In this document: one piece after another, positions 15,276-22,715 of the stretch | How positions within the stretch are numbered: the first letter of the stretch is position 1 | Layout: every line of letters starts with the position of its first letter | Assembly: GCF_900116445.1 (NCBI RefSeq) | Contig: NZ_FPBH01000053.1 | Coordinates: forward strand, 1-44,476 | Length of the DNA: 44,476 nt | Reading direction: 5' to 3' | Origin: Paraburkholderia aspalathi | GTDB taxonomy: Bacteria; Pseudomonadota; Gammaproteobacteria; Burkholderiales; Burkholderiaceae | Notes under the pieces: model-generated | The model's input: the letters and a program-made list of their open reading frames with translations, nothing else | Told to the model about the DNA's origin: nothing | The model's database searches: none | Position numbers and translations under genes: made by a program

Positions 15276-16172
15276 TCAGCGTGTCGCCACCACGGCGCCC
15301 ACGCTTGCCGTAACCACCAGCAGCGTGCCTGCGATCTGCAACACTCCCATCGGTTGATGCAGGACCACGAAGCCGGCCAGCGCGCCGATCGCCGGTTCGA
15401 CACTCATCAGTATCCCGAACGATGAGGCTGGCATATGCCGTAACGCCACCATTTCCAGCGCGTAGGGTAACAGCGGGACCAGCAACGCGAGGCCCGCGGT
15501 TGCGGCGATCTGTCCTGCGGCGATGTGTATGCCGCTTTGCGCAAAGCCAAACGGCGTGGCAACCAGTGCCGCTGCGATCAGCGACACAGACAATCCTTCG
15601 AGTCCGGCGAACAGCGTGCCGGTCTTTTTCATCAACACGATATAGCTGCCCCAGCCGAGCGCGGCCCCGAACGCGAGCAATACGCCGAGCGGCTCGCCGA
15701 TCCAGCCCGCGCGATCGCGCGAGAGCAGCAGCACGCCGGCAATCGCCAATGCAGGCCACAGTAACGCTCGCGCGCGGCGTACCGCGAAAGTCGCTACGGC
15801 GAGCGGCCCGAGAAAATCGATCGCGACGGCGAGCCCCAATGGAATCCGCTGAAGCGCCGCGAAAAAGCACAGCGTCATGCCGGCCATCGCGGCGCCCAAC
15901 GCACCGGCCGCGAGCCAATGCGAGCGCGAGTAGGTGAAGAAACGCGGGCGCACCAGCAACGCAAGCACGACGGCCGCCCAGCAAAGACGCAACCAGGTGG
16001 TGCTGAGCGAGCCGTACTCGGCCATCGTCGGCGCGGAGAGCGCGGCGCCGAACTGCACGCTCGACATGGACAGCACGCACAGGAGGGCTGCGCCGGCTGC
16101 GGCACTGGCGGGCTTCACGGATGCTGATGTTGGCACAGGATTCAGCGCCGGTTTGATGGTGGTGTCCTGCAT
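15276..16172 (-). CDS. EamA-family transporter, RhtA-like exporter
   Basis: This 298-residue inner membrane protein has ten predicted helices formed by two EamA (DUF6) repeats, in the size and layout of the RhtA threonine/homoserine exporter group. Recognisable parts are SVQFGAALSAPTMAEYG in the first half and LPYALEMVALRHMPASSFGILMSVEPAIGAL in the second, which is characteristic of RhtA-type members. GAGG lies five bases before the ATG at 16172. It is divergent from a LysR gene 81 bases away, the classical arrangement for a regulated exporter. The substrate, an amino acid or related metabolite, is inference. Confidence 0.9.
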   Translation of the reverse strand: MQDTTIKPALNPVPTSASVKPASAAAGAALLCVLSMSSVQFGAALSAPTMAEYGSLSTTWLRLCWAAVVLALLVRPRFFTYSRSHWLAAGALGAAMAGMTLCFFAALQRIPLGLAVAIDFLGPLAVATFAVRRARALLWPALAIAGVLLLSRDRAGWIGEPLGVLLAFGAALGWGSYIVLMKKTGTLFAGLEGLSVSLIAAALVATPFGFAQSGIHIAAGQIAATAGLALLVPLLPYALEMVALRHMPASSFGILMSVEPAIGALAGFVVLHQPMGVLQIAGTLLVVTASVGAVVATR

Positions 16173-16209
16173 CTTGGCCTCGTTACCGCTCTTCGGATGG
16201 GGTGGCAGC

Positions 16210-16239
16210 TATCTTATCGGTGCAGGCGGTATTAAGATA
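16210..16239. promoter_or_regulatory. Candidate LysR operator between eamA-like and lysR genes
   Basis: TATCTTA (16210-16216) and TAAGATA (16233-16239) form a perfect 7-bp inverted repeat with a 16-base spacer, 14 bases before the LysR ATG and 38 bases from the exporter start. Its position fits a site from which the regulator controls both itself and the exporter. Confidence 0.45.
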
Positions 16240-16253
16240 AGTTGATATTTCTT

Positions 16254-17177
16254 ATGACCACTTCAAGAAACGTGATGACCCGAGATCTCGACAGCAGTCT
16301 CCTGCGCGCGTTCGTCACCGTGGCGGAAGCCGGCGCCGTGGGTGTGGCGGCGGCCCGCCTGGCCCGCACCCAGGCGGCGGTGAGCATGCAATTGCGCCGG
16401 CTCGAAGAAGAGTTGGGGCAGCGTTTGCTCGACCGCTCGCCGCGTGGCGTGCAACTCACCGAAGCAGGGCATCTGCTGCTGCCGTTCGCGCATACGATCC
16501 TCGGCGCGGGCGCCGATGCGCGGCGGGCGCTGAGCGCGGGGCAGGTGTCCGGCACGGTGCGGCTCGGCATGCTGGAAGACATCGCGGTTGGTCGGCTGCC
16601 GCGCGCGTTGCGGCGCTTTTCGATCGCTTATCCGCAGGTGGCGCTGGAGATCGTGGTCGATACCAGCTCGGCGTTGTCGAGCCGGCTTGCGGACGGCAGC
16701 CTCGACGTGGTGGTGGGAGACCCCGCGCTGGTCGAGTCGGTACCGCTGCTGACGTGGACGCAGCCGCTCTTCTGGGTCGGCGCACGCGGGTTCAGCCGCG
16801 ACGGTGACGCCGTGCTGCCGGTGGTTGCGTTCGGCGGCGCGTGTCTGTGGCAGCAACAGGTGTTGACGGCGCTGCGGCGCGCGGGGATTGCGTGGCGCAT
16901 TGTGTGCACCAGCACCAGTTTGCCGGCGGTGCAGTCGGCCGTGGAAGCGGGACTCGGTGTGTCGGTGCTGCTCGATGGCAATATCCGCTCGGAGTCGATG
17001 CGCGTGCTCGGCCAGGCCGATGGATTGCCCGATGCGCCAACCGCCGATTTTGGACTCTTCATGCGACCGGTTTCCGGTGCGCAGGCGGCCGCTGTGCAGA
17101 CATTGCAGACGTTCCTGTGCGAGGAATTGCATCTTGGCTTGCGCGAGAGCGAGCCGCTTGTGGCTCCGGTGGGTTAG
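16254..17177 (+). CDS. LysR-family transcriptional regulator
   Basis: This 307-residue protein has an N-terminal helix-turn-helix (about 10-65; AVGVAAARLARTQAAVSMQLRRLEEELGQRLLDR) and a C-terminal effector domain. The start is placed at the ATG at 16254; an ATG at 16275 is also usable and a TTG at 16242 is unlikely. The sequence resembles the PecT/HexA-like group. It is divergent from the EamA exporter and has a palindrome in the shared gap, so regulation of that exporter is the likely job. The inducer is unknown. Confidence 0.92.
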   Translation: MTTSRNVMTRDLDSSLLRAFVTVAEAGAVGVAAARLARTQAAVSMQLRRLEEELGQRLLDRSPRGVQLTEAGHLLLPFAHTILGAGADARRALSAGQVSGTVRLGMLEDIAVGRLPRALRRFSIAYPQVALEIVVDTSSALSSRLADGSLDVVVGDPALVESVPLLTWTQPLFWVGARGFSRDGDAVLPVVAFGGACLWQQQVLTALRRAGIAWRIVCTSTSLPAVQSAVEAGLGVSVLLDGNIRSESMRVLGQADGLPDAPTADFGLFMRPVSGAQAAAVQTLQTFLCEELHLGLRESEPLVAPVG

Positions 17178-17318
17178 AGCGCGGACAAGCTGCGTCGACA
17201 ACATGCTGGCACGCAGGTCGGCAGGCACATCCCATGTGAGTTTTTACGACATTTTTTCTTGAGACGCCTACGCGTGAAATCTACACTTCGTGCATCTTGA
17301 TAGCGCGAGGTGCTCAAC

Positions 17319-17948
17319 GTGAAGCGACGTGCAACGACGCAGCAATCCGTCCGTATCGATTACGTATGTCACGGCGTAGGCCGTGTCGAACTGCGCCGCT
17401 TCGATCCGTCGCGCGATTCGTATGTTGCATTGACCGCGCTGCTGCATCGTGCTTTCACCCGACTCGGTTCGATGGGGCTGAATTGCACCTGTGTGGATCA
17501 AACGGTGGAGACGACACGCTCTCGCGCGACGCGGGGCGATTGCTATGTGGCGGTCTGCGAAGGACGCATTGTCGGCACGATGACGCTGTATGCACCGGAC
17601 CGTGAGTCGTTGTGCGATCTATACAGGCGCGACGATATTGCCAGCTTGCGCCAGTTCGGCGTGGAGCCGGTATGGCAGGCGCGTGGCATCGGTACGCTGT
17701 TGATCGCTTTCGCCGATCACTGGGCCGCGACGCGCGGCTACGCGGAGCTCGCGCTCGATACGCCGCAGCCGGCTGCACATCTCATTACGTTTTACAGAGG
17801 GCAGGGGTTTCGCATTGTCGATTTCGTACGCTTTGACGGCAAGCACTACGACAGCGCGATCTTGAGCAAGCCGCCGGTAGCGACGCGCACGCTCGCGAAC
17901 TGGTCGCACAGATTGACCGTACCGACGAGGATCGCGCGCGCGGCATGA
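17319..17948 (+). CDS. GNAT-family N-acetyltransferase
   Basis: A 209-residue protein with one GNAT fold. The acetyl-CoA binding motif is seen as VWQARGIGTLLIAFA (Q120-x-x-G-I-G), followed by the family's ending with TPQPAAHLITFYRGQGFRIVDF. I choose the GTG at 17319 because GAGG is spaced six to eight bases before it; the GTG at 17310 overlaps that site. The N-terminal 20 residues are basic and poorly conserved in character. The substrate is unknown. The gene ends in front of a large bidirectional hairpin and is convergent with the DUF1328 gene. Confidence 0.88.
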   Translation: MKRRATTQQSVRIDYVCHGVGRVELRRFDPSRDSYVALTALLHRAFTRLGSMGLNCTCVDQTVETTRSRATRGDCYVAVCEGRIVGTMTLYAPDRESLCDLYRRDDIASLRQFGVEPVWQARGIGTLLIAFADHWAATRGYAELALDTPQPAAHLITFYRGQGFRIVDFVRFDGKHYDSAILSKPPVATRTLANWSHRLTVPTRIARAA

Positions 17949-17965
17949 TGAAGGTGCGCTGGCGA

Positions 17966-18058
17966 TAAAAACCCCGGTGCGGGCAGCAACTATTGCAATA
18001 CCGTGTGGCAAGTATTGCAACGCGCTGCTGATCCACGCACCGGGGCGGGTGTTTCTTC
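17966..18058. terminator. Bidirectional terminator with nested inverted repeats
   Basis: CCCCGGTGCG (17972-17981) and CGCACCGGGG (18036-18045) are perfect complements, flanked by five A on the left (a T run for the minus strand) and a T-rich tail on the right. Inside lie the perfect palindrome TATTGCAATA (17991-18000) and a further TATTGCAA (18013-18020). It separates the convergent GNAT and DUF1328 genes. Confidence 0.75.
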
Positions 18059-18078
18059 TTACCTGTTCGATGCGGAGG

Positions 18079-18240
18079 TCAGCGTCGCATCACGCCCATC
18101 AGCAAGGTGACGAGGAAGATCACCACGAAGATGAAGAACAGGACCTTGGCGATTTCCGTCGCGCCTGCGGCAATGCCGCCGAAGCCGAATACCGCGGCGA
18201 TGATCGCGATGATGAAGAAGATTACAGCGTATCGAAGCAT
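18079..18240 (-). CDS. DUF1328 / UPF0391 small membrane protein
   Basis: A 53-residue protein beginning MLRYAVIFFI with two hydrophobic helices (about 1-22 and 30-50) and the conserved FGFGGIAAGATEIAKVLF turn of the UPF0391 family. The ATG at 18240 has GGGAGG four bases upstream, which fixes the start against a longer in-frame extension. Members are small inner membrane proteins of unknown biochemical role, often stress-responsive. It ends at the shared bidirectional terminator. Confidence 0.93.
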   Translation of the reverse strand: MLRYAVIFFIIAIIAAVFGFGGIAAGATEIAKVLFFIFVVIFLVTLLMGVMRR

Positions 18241-18283
18241 GGGGCCTCCCACCGATGGATTGCTGGATCGAAGTTGAAAACGG

Positions 18284-18460
18284 CTACTCGTTGTGGGCAC
18301 TGCGTGCTTTGACGGGTTGTTGCCGGCGAGCGATATACAGCAATAGGTGTGCCCAGCAGCAGGAGGAACAGGGCCGCTCCTGATCCGCGAGCTGGAACTC
18401 AATCAGCTGATGATCTTCGAACGCGTTCTGGAAACGCGCTTCGTCGTGCCGCCGCCTCAT
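18284..18460 (-). CDS. Hypothetical small protein, 58 residues
   Basis: The frame from the ATG at 18460 encodes MRRRHDEARF and ends at a TAG at 18284. Codon third positions are G/C-rich as in the neighbouring genes, which is the main reason to believe it. The product is hydrophilic in the first half, has a Cys-rich patch (CSSCCW) and a short hydrophobic run LLLYIARR. There is no strong ribosome binding site; AAGGG lies about 15 bases upstream. I do not recognise it. It is divergent from the frameshifted gene at 18493. Confidence 0.4.
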   Translation of the reverse strand: MRRRHDEARFQNAFEDHQLIEFQLADQERPCSSCCWAHLLLYIARRQQPVKARSAHNE

Positions 18461-18492
18461 ATAATTCGGAACCCTTATAAAGCGATTGATCG

Positions 18493-18707
18493 ATGCCGAT
18501 TCGTTTGGCTCGTGATTGGCTTGATTTGGGGAATTCAGCGTGCGTTGAACGGGCACGCTCCACGACGAAACCCATCCCGCCACCGGCGTCACTGTCGCGT
18601 TGCTGCAACAACACGGCATCCGCGTATCCGCAGAGTCGCAGAACGCCGGACTGATCACGGAAATCGAAATCCCAATCCAGCAAGGCAGACATACACAGTC
18701 AATTTGA
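18493..18707 (+). pseudogene. Frameshifted small gene (about 71 residues if repaired)
   Basis: The first part reads MPIRLARDWLDLGNSACVER from the ATG at 18493. The second part, in another frame, reads GTLHDETHPATGVTVALLQQ and continues to LITEIEIPIQQGRHTQSI before the TGA at 18705-18707. Both halves look like normal coding sequence, whereas each frame deteriorates beyond the junction. The switch falls at the GGG run at 18551-18553: one additional G would join the two parts into a single frame. So the gene carries a one-base deletion, or the sequence has an error there, or it is decoded by frameshifting. I do not recognise the family. Confidence 0.6.
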
Positions 18708-18810
18708 ACGGGTAGTTCATGATATTGCCCGCACCACGTCGAATCCACCGATAACGTTTGCGCGGCCTTAATCTGCGGGCTATGCCACTTGAGCGAATGA
18801 AGCAGGAAAA

Positions 18811-18831
18811 ATGTTAATTATAATTTAACAT
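18811..18831. promoter_or_regulatory. Palindrome in AT-rich region upstream of the polysaccharide operon
   Basis: ATGTTAA (18811-18817) and TTAACAT (18825-18831) flank TTATAAT, making an almost fully symmetric AT-rich 21-bp site. It lies in the 526-base gap 18708-19233 ahead of the wecB-like gene, in a locally AT-rich stretch (about 18800-18890) that also repeats TTTAAC. A possible sigma70-like pair, TTGTGA (18984) and TAGAAT (19009), has a 19-base spacer and is weak. The rest of the gap is GC-rich without other recognisable features. Confidence 0.4.
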
Positions 18832-19233
18832 TTACAGATTTTAAAAATGATTGGCTAAAATTTAACGCTTTCATAAACATTCGGAAAACGTTTGCGCCGG
18901 TTTAATCCCCCGGCTTGGGCGGCAACAACCCCGCTTCACGGCTGCCATGGCCGCCGCGGAGCCGCCACATTGGGGAAAATCCATTGTGAGATAAGGTGAA
19001 ATACGCGTTAGAATGCGCGTCGATTCACCATCAATGGCTGCTCGCTCAAACGACGCTCACGTGAATCCAGTCGGCAGTTATTGCATCCGATCGAATCGTT
19101 CCCGGCGCATATGGGAACTGCCAGTAATTATCGGCGATGGGCAAGTCGGATCTGTAAATATCGGGGCGCGATGTTAACGCGTGCTTCGCATTACCTGTCG
19201 CCAATAAAACATTCAAATAAAGATCGAGGGCAT

Positions 19234-20430
19234 ATGCCAACGAGGGTTCTGTCGATTTTCGGCACGCGGCCGGAAGCCATCAAAATGGCGCCGCTGCTCA
19301 AACAACTGGAAGCCGATGCCGGCATCGAGTCGGTGGTCTGCGTGACAGGGCAGCATCAGCAGATGCTCGATCAGGTACTCGATCTGTTCCAGATCAAACC
19401 GCATCACAACCTCGCCCTGATGACCGGCAACCAGACGCTCAACGGTCTGGCTTCGCGTCTCATCGCGTCGCTCGACGACGTGCTCGCAAGCGTTCAACCG
19501 GATCGTGTGCTGGTGCACGGCGATACGACCACCGCGTCCGCGGCGGCGCTGGCCTCGTTTCATCGGCGGATTCCGATCGGTCATGTCGAAGCGGGCCTGC
19601 GGACCGGCAACCTGATGCAGCCTTGGCCGGAAGAAATGAACCGCCGCGTGGTCGACGTAATGAGCGATCTGATGTTTGCGCCCACCGCGAGTTCGAAAGC
19701 GAACCTCGCGCACGAAGCGCTGCATGGCAGGATCCTCGTAACCGGCAATACGGTGATCGACGCACTGAACCTCACCACCTCGCGCATCGACAGCGACGCG
19801 GCGCTGCGCGCCGAGCTGGACGCGCGCTTGCCGTTCCTCGACGGCGCGCTGCCGGTGTTGCTCGTCACGGGCCATCGCCGCGAGAGCTTCGGTGCGGGCT
19901 TCGCGAATATCTGCGCGGCACTCGCGGATCTGGCGAAGACTAACAAGGTCCAGATCGTCTATCCGGTGCATTTGAATCCGAACGTGCGCGGGCCGGTGCA
20001 GGAAACCCTCGGCACGGCGCGCAACGTGCATCTGATCGATCCGCTCGACTATCTGGGTTTTGTGCGTCTGATGCAGCGCGCCTCGATCATTCTCACGGAC
20101 TCTGGCGGCGTGCAGGAAGAAGCGCCCGCGCTCGGCAAACCGGTGCTGGTGATGCGCGACGTGACTGAGCGTCCGGAAGCGGTGGCGGCCGGCACGGTAC
20201 GCCTCGTCGGCACGGAGCGCGAAGCGATCGTCCGCGCGGTGACGGGCTTACTTGACGACGCAGGCGAGCGCGGCGATTTCGCGCATCGCGTCAACCCATA
20301 CGGCGACGGCCATGCATCCCAACGGATTGTCGCGGCGTTGACCGGGCGTCCGTTTGACGAGTTCGTGAGTGGCGGCATCGATGGGACGGGGCAGGTTCCG
20401 CACACACAATGCGCAAAAGCCGTGCAATAG
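19234..20430 (+). CDS. wecB: UDP-N-acetylglucosamine 2-epimerase (non-hydrolysing)
   Basis: This 398-residue cytoplasmic enzyme interconverts UDP-GlcNAc and UDP-ManNAc. The start at the ATG at 19234 (MPTRVLSIFG) has GAGGG five bases upstream; in-frame ATGs further upstream lie in non-coding sequence. Hallmarks are GTRPEAIKMAP (10-20), HGDTTT with Asp97, HVEAGLRTGN with Glu119, GHRRES with His214, and the UDP-binding block DSGGVQEEAPALGKPVL. It starts a co-directional block with the BcsB-, NfrB- and NfrA-like genes. In E. coli, phage N4 adsorption needs WecB together with NfrA and NfrB, so here it probably supplies UDP-ManNAc for the downstream glycosyltransferase. Confidence 0.95.
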   Translation: MPTRVLSIFGTRPEAIKMAPLLKQLEADAGIESVVCVTGQHQQMLDQVLDLFQIKPHHNLALMTGNQTLNGLASRLIASLDDVLASVQPDRVLVHGDTTTASAAALASFHRRIPIGHVEAGLRTGNLMQPWPEEMNRRVVDVMSDLMFAPTASSKANLAHEALHGRILVTGNTVIDALNLTTSRIDSDAALRAELDARLPFLDGALPVLLVTGHRRESFGAGFANICAALADLAKTNKVQIVYPVHLNPNVRGPVQETLGTARNVHLIDPLDYLGFVRLMQRASIILTDSGGVQEEAPALGKPVLVMRDVTERPEAVAAGTVRLVGTEREAIVRAVTGLLDDAGERGDFAHRVNPYGDGHASQRIVAALTGRPFDEFVSGGIDGTGQVPHTQCAKAVQ

Positions 20431-20513
20431 CGCCGCGCGGGCCGCAGTTCCAGACAATCCATGCAGTGCGAATCAGCTTCACTGTTTGCGCGCTAATTAA
20501 GAGAAAAGACAAC

Positions 20514-22715
20514 GTGACCTCCCATACGCCAATGCGCCGCCTCGCGCGCTCCCGCCTGAATGCACTTGCCGTGCTGCTGCTTGCCGCGACGGCCCATGCT
20601 CAACAGCCGGCCGACGTCGCCGGCAGCTTCGCGCAACTCGGCAGCGGCCGTCTCGCCACGCGTACGGTGTCGCTGGCCGAACTGGGAATGCGTGATCCGG
20701 TCGTGTTGCGCGCGCCGGACGGCCGTCAGGAACTGTATCTGCCCGTGCCGGCCGGTGTGCCATTGAGCGACGCGGCGTTGCAGATCGACGGCAGCTATCT
20801 GCGCGGCAATGGCGGCCGCACGACCATGCTGGTATCGCTCGACGGCGCACCGGTGCTCTCGCGCAGTCCGACGCAGGACCAGGGCGACGCGTCGGCGAGT
20901 CTCGGCGTGGATGGCGCGGCGCGGCCGGGCGGCTTCGTGCGCGTGGGCCTCGACTGGTCGTCGGTGCTCAGCGATAACGTCTGTACCGATCAGACCGCGA
21001 TCGGCAACGTCTGGCGCATCGCGCCGACTTCGCGCCTGACCTATCGCTACGATCCGGACGCGATCGTCGATCTGCGCAGCGCGTGGAGCGCCTTGCCGCA
21101 AAAGCCGGTGGTGATGCTCGGCGCGAGCACGCTCGCGGCGCCGGCGTTCGACGCAGGCTGGCGCGTCGAAGCGCTGCTGCAACGCGAAGGCCGCACGCCG
21201 GCAACGCGGACCTGGCCGGCGGTGGGCGATACGGTCGATCTGGGCGACACCGAGGTGCCGGCGCCGCTGCGCGCGATTCCAGCTTTTGCGGCGCTGGCCG
21301 CGGGCGGTTCGCACAAGCTGGCGAACCCGGCGGAAGCGGGCGCCTTGATCGCACTCACGCCGCGCCCGGCGTTCGCGCCGGACGTGATCGTCGCCGACGA
21401 CACGGTGCGCAACACGCTGAAGACATCCCTCGATGCCTTGCGCGAACAGGTCGTCAGCGCCTCGCCGGGTGCAAGCGAGGCATTCGATGCATGGCGTGCT
21501 CGCGCGATTGATCCGATCGCCAAGCCGCTCGCCGCGGGCGAAGTGCGCCTTGCTCACCTCGGCGGCCAGACCGCGATCGTGATCGGCGATAACGACGGCG
21601 TGGCGGTCCTCGCGCGCTCGTGGCGTCCGATCGACGTGACGAGCCGTCTTGTGGTCCATCAGATCGACACCGCGCCGAACACGCGCGGCGACGAAATCGC
21701 GCTATCGCTGCTGGGCGGCCAGCCGCGCACGCTCGACGTGCAGGGCCGCGCCACCTGGGACGCGAGTTTCGATCTGGGCGCGGCGTCGGGCAACGGCAAG
21801 TTGCCGGGCACCGTGGTGCTCGACGTGGCTGCGTCGCCGGCGCTGAACAACACCGCGCAAACCGCCTCGATCTATTTCAACGACGTGCTGATCGGCTCGC
21901 AATTGCTGACCGCCAACGGCAAACCGCAGCGCATCACTGCGCGCGTGCCGCATTACGCGCTCGCCCCGAACAACGTGCTGCGCGTGGAGTTCCAGCGTCA
22001 ACCGGAAGGCGGCTGCCAGGCGCGCGGCCAAGGTCATCCGATTGCCGTTCTGCCGAGCAGCCATCTCACGCTCACCGATGCGAAAGTCGGCGACGACTTC
22101 ACCGGCATGGTGGCGCGCTTCGCGTCGGAAGCGAATGTGATCGTGCCGGCCTCGTATCTGAACGACGCCACACGAGTGCTGCCGCGCGTCGCGCGACTGG
22201 CGAACGCAAGCGGCATCGCGCCGACCCGTGCGACCTTCAGCGTTACACGTGACGGCGAAGCGGCGAGCCCGAAGGGCGCCTTCCTCGCAGCCGACGTCAC
22301 GCTCGCCGATGAGAAGAGCCTCGCCCATCTGTCGAAAGACCGTCTGTCGCTCACCGATGCATCCGGCAAGATGCTGGCGGATATTTCGGGTTTGAACCGC
22401 GTCGGCGTGATCGAAGCGGTCAAGTCGGGCAGCGTATCGGGCATCGTGTATCGCACGGTGGGCGATACGGCGGCGATTCTGCCTGCATCGCTGCAACTGT
22501 CGCGCGGCGACGTCGCGATCGTCGACGGCAGCGGCACGTTGCGCCAGTTCGATACGCGTCATCCGGGCGAAGTGGTTGGCGCAGACGACGTCGAAGGTCC
22601 GTGGTTCATGCAGAGCTGGGTGCGTTGGGGCATCCCGGCCGGCCTCGTCGGCTTGCTGATCGTGTTGCTGCTGGTGGCCGGCGTGGCGCGTCGCAGGAAT
22701 CAGGACAAGTCGTGA
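20514..22715 (+). CDS. BcsB-like periplasmic polysaccharide biosynthesis protein
   Basis: This protein of about 733 residues has a Sec signal peptide (cleavage after AHA, residue 29), a long beta-rich periplasmic region, and one C-terminal transmembrane helix at about 707-725 followed by ARRRNQDKS. That layout matches BcsB, the inner-membrane-anchored partner of bacterial cellulose synthase, and segments such as IYFNDVLIGSQLLTANG and NNVLRVEFQRQPEGGCQARGQ resemble its carbohydrate-binding repeats. I take the GTG at 20514 as start; the ATG at 20532 is equally possible. Its stop overlaps the next gene by four bases. No bcsA, bcsC or bcsZ is present, so it probably works with the NfrB-like enzyme instead. 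Confidence 0.85.
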   Translation: MTSHTPMRRLARSRLNALAVLLLAATAHAQQPADVAGSFAQLGSGRLATRTVSLAELGMRDPVVLRAPDGRQELYLPVPAGVPLSDAALQIDGSYLRGNGGRTTMLVSLDGAPVLSRSPTQDQGDASASLGVDGAARPGGFVRVGLDWSSVLSDNVCTDQTAIGNVWRIAPTSRLTYRYDPDAIVDLRSAWSALPQKPVVMLGASTLAAPAFDAGWRVEALLQREGRTPATRTWPAVGDTVDLGDTEVPAPLRAIPAFAALAAGGSHKLANPAEAGALIALTPRPAFAPDVIVADDTVRNTLKTSLDALREQVVSASPGASEAFDAWRARAIDPIAKPLAAGEVRLAHLGGQTAIVIGDNDGVAVLARSWRPIDVTSRLVVHQIDTAPNTRGDEIALSLLGGQPRTLDVQGRATWDASFDLGAASGNGKLPGTVVLDVAASPALNNTAQTASIYFNDVLIGSQLLTANGKPQRITARVPHYALAPNNVLRVEFQRQPEGGCQARGQGHPIAVLPSSHLTLTDAKVGDDFTGMVARFASEANVIVPASYLNDATRVLPRVARLANASGIAPTRATFSVTRDGEAASPKGAFLAADVTLADEKSLAHLSKDRLSLTDASGKMLADISGLNRVGVIEAVKSGSVSGIVYRTVGDTAAILPASLQLSRGDVAIVDGSGTLRQFDTRHPGEVVGADDVEGPWFMQSWVRWGIPAGLVGLLIVLLLVAGVARRRNQDKS

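Noticed and set aside
18284..18748. 154-residue minus-strand ORF covering two small genes
   Set aside because: Only its last 58 codons look coding; the upstream part runs antisense to the frameshifted gene at 18493, whose two halves are better coding candidates.
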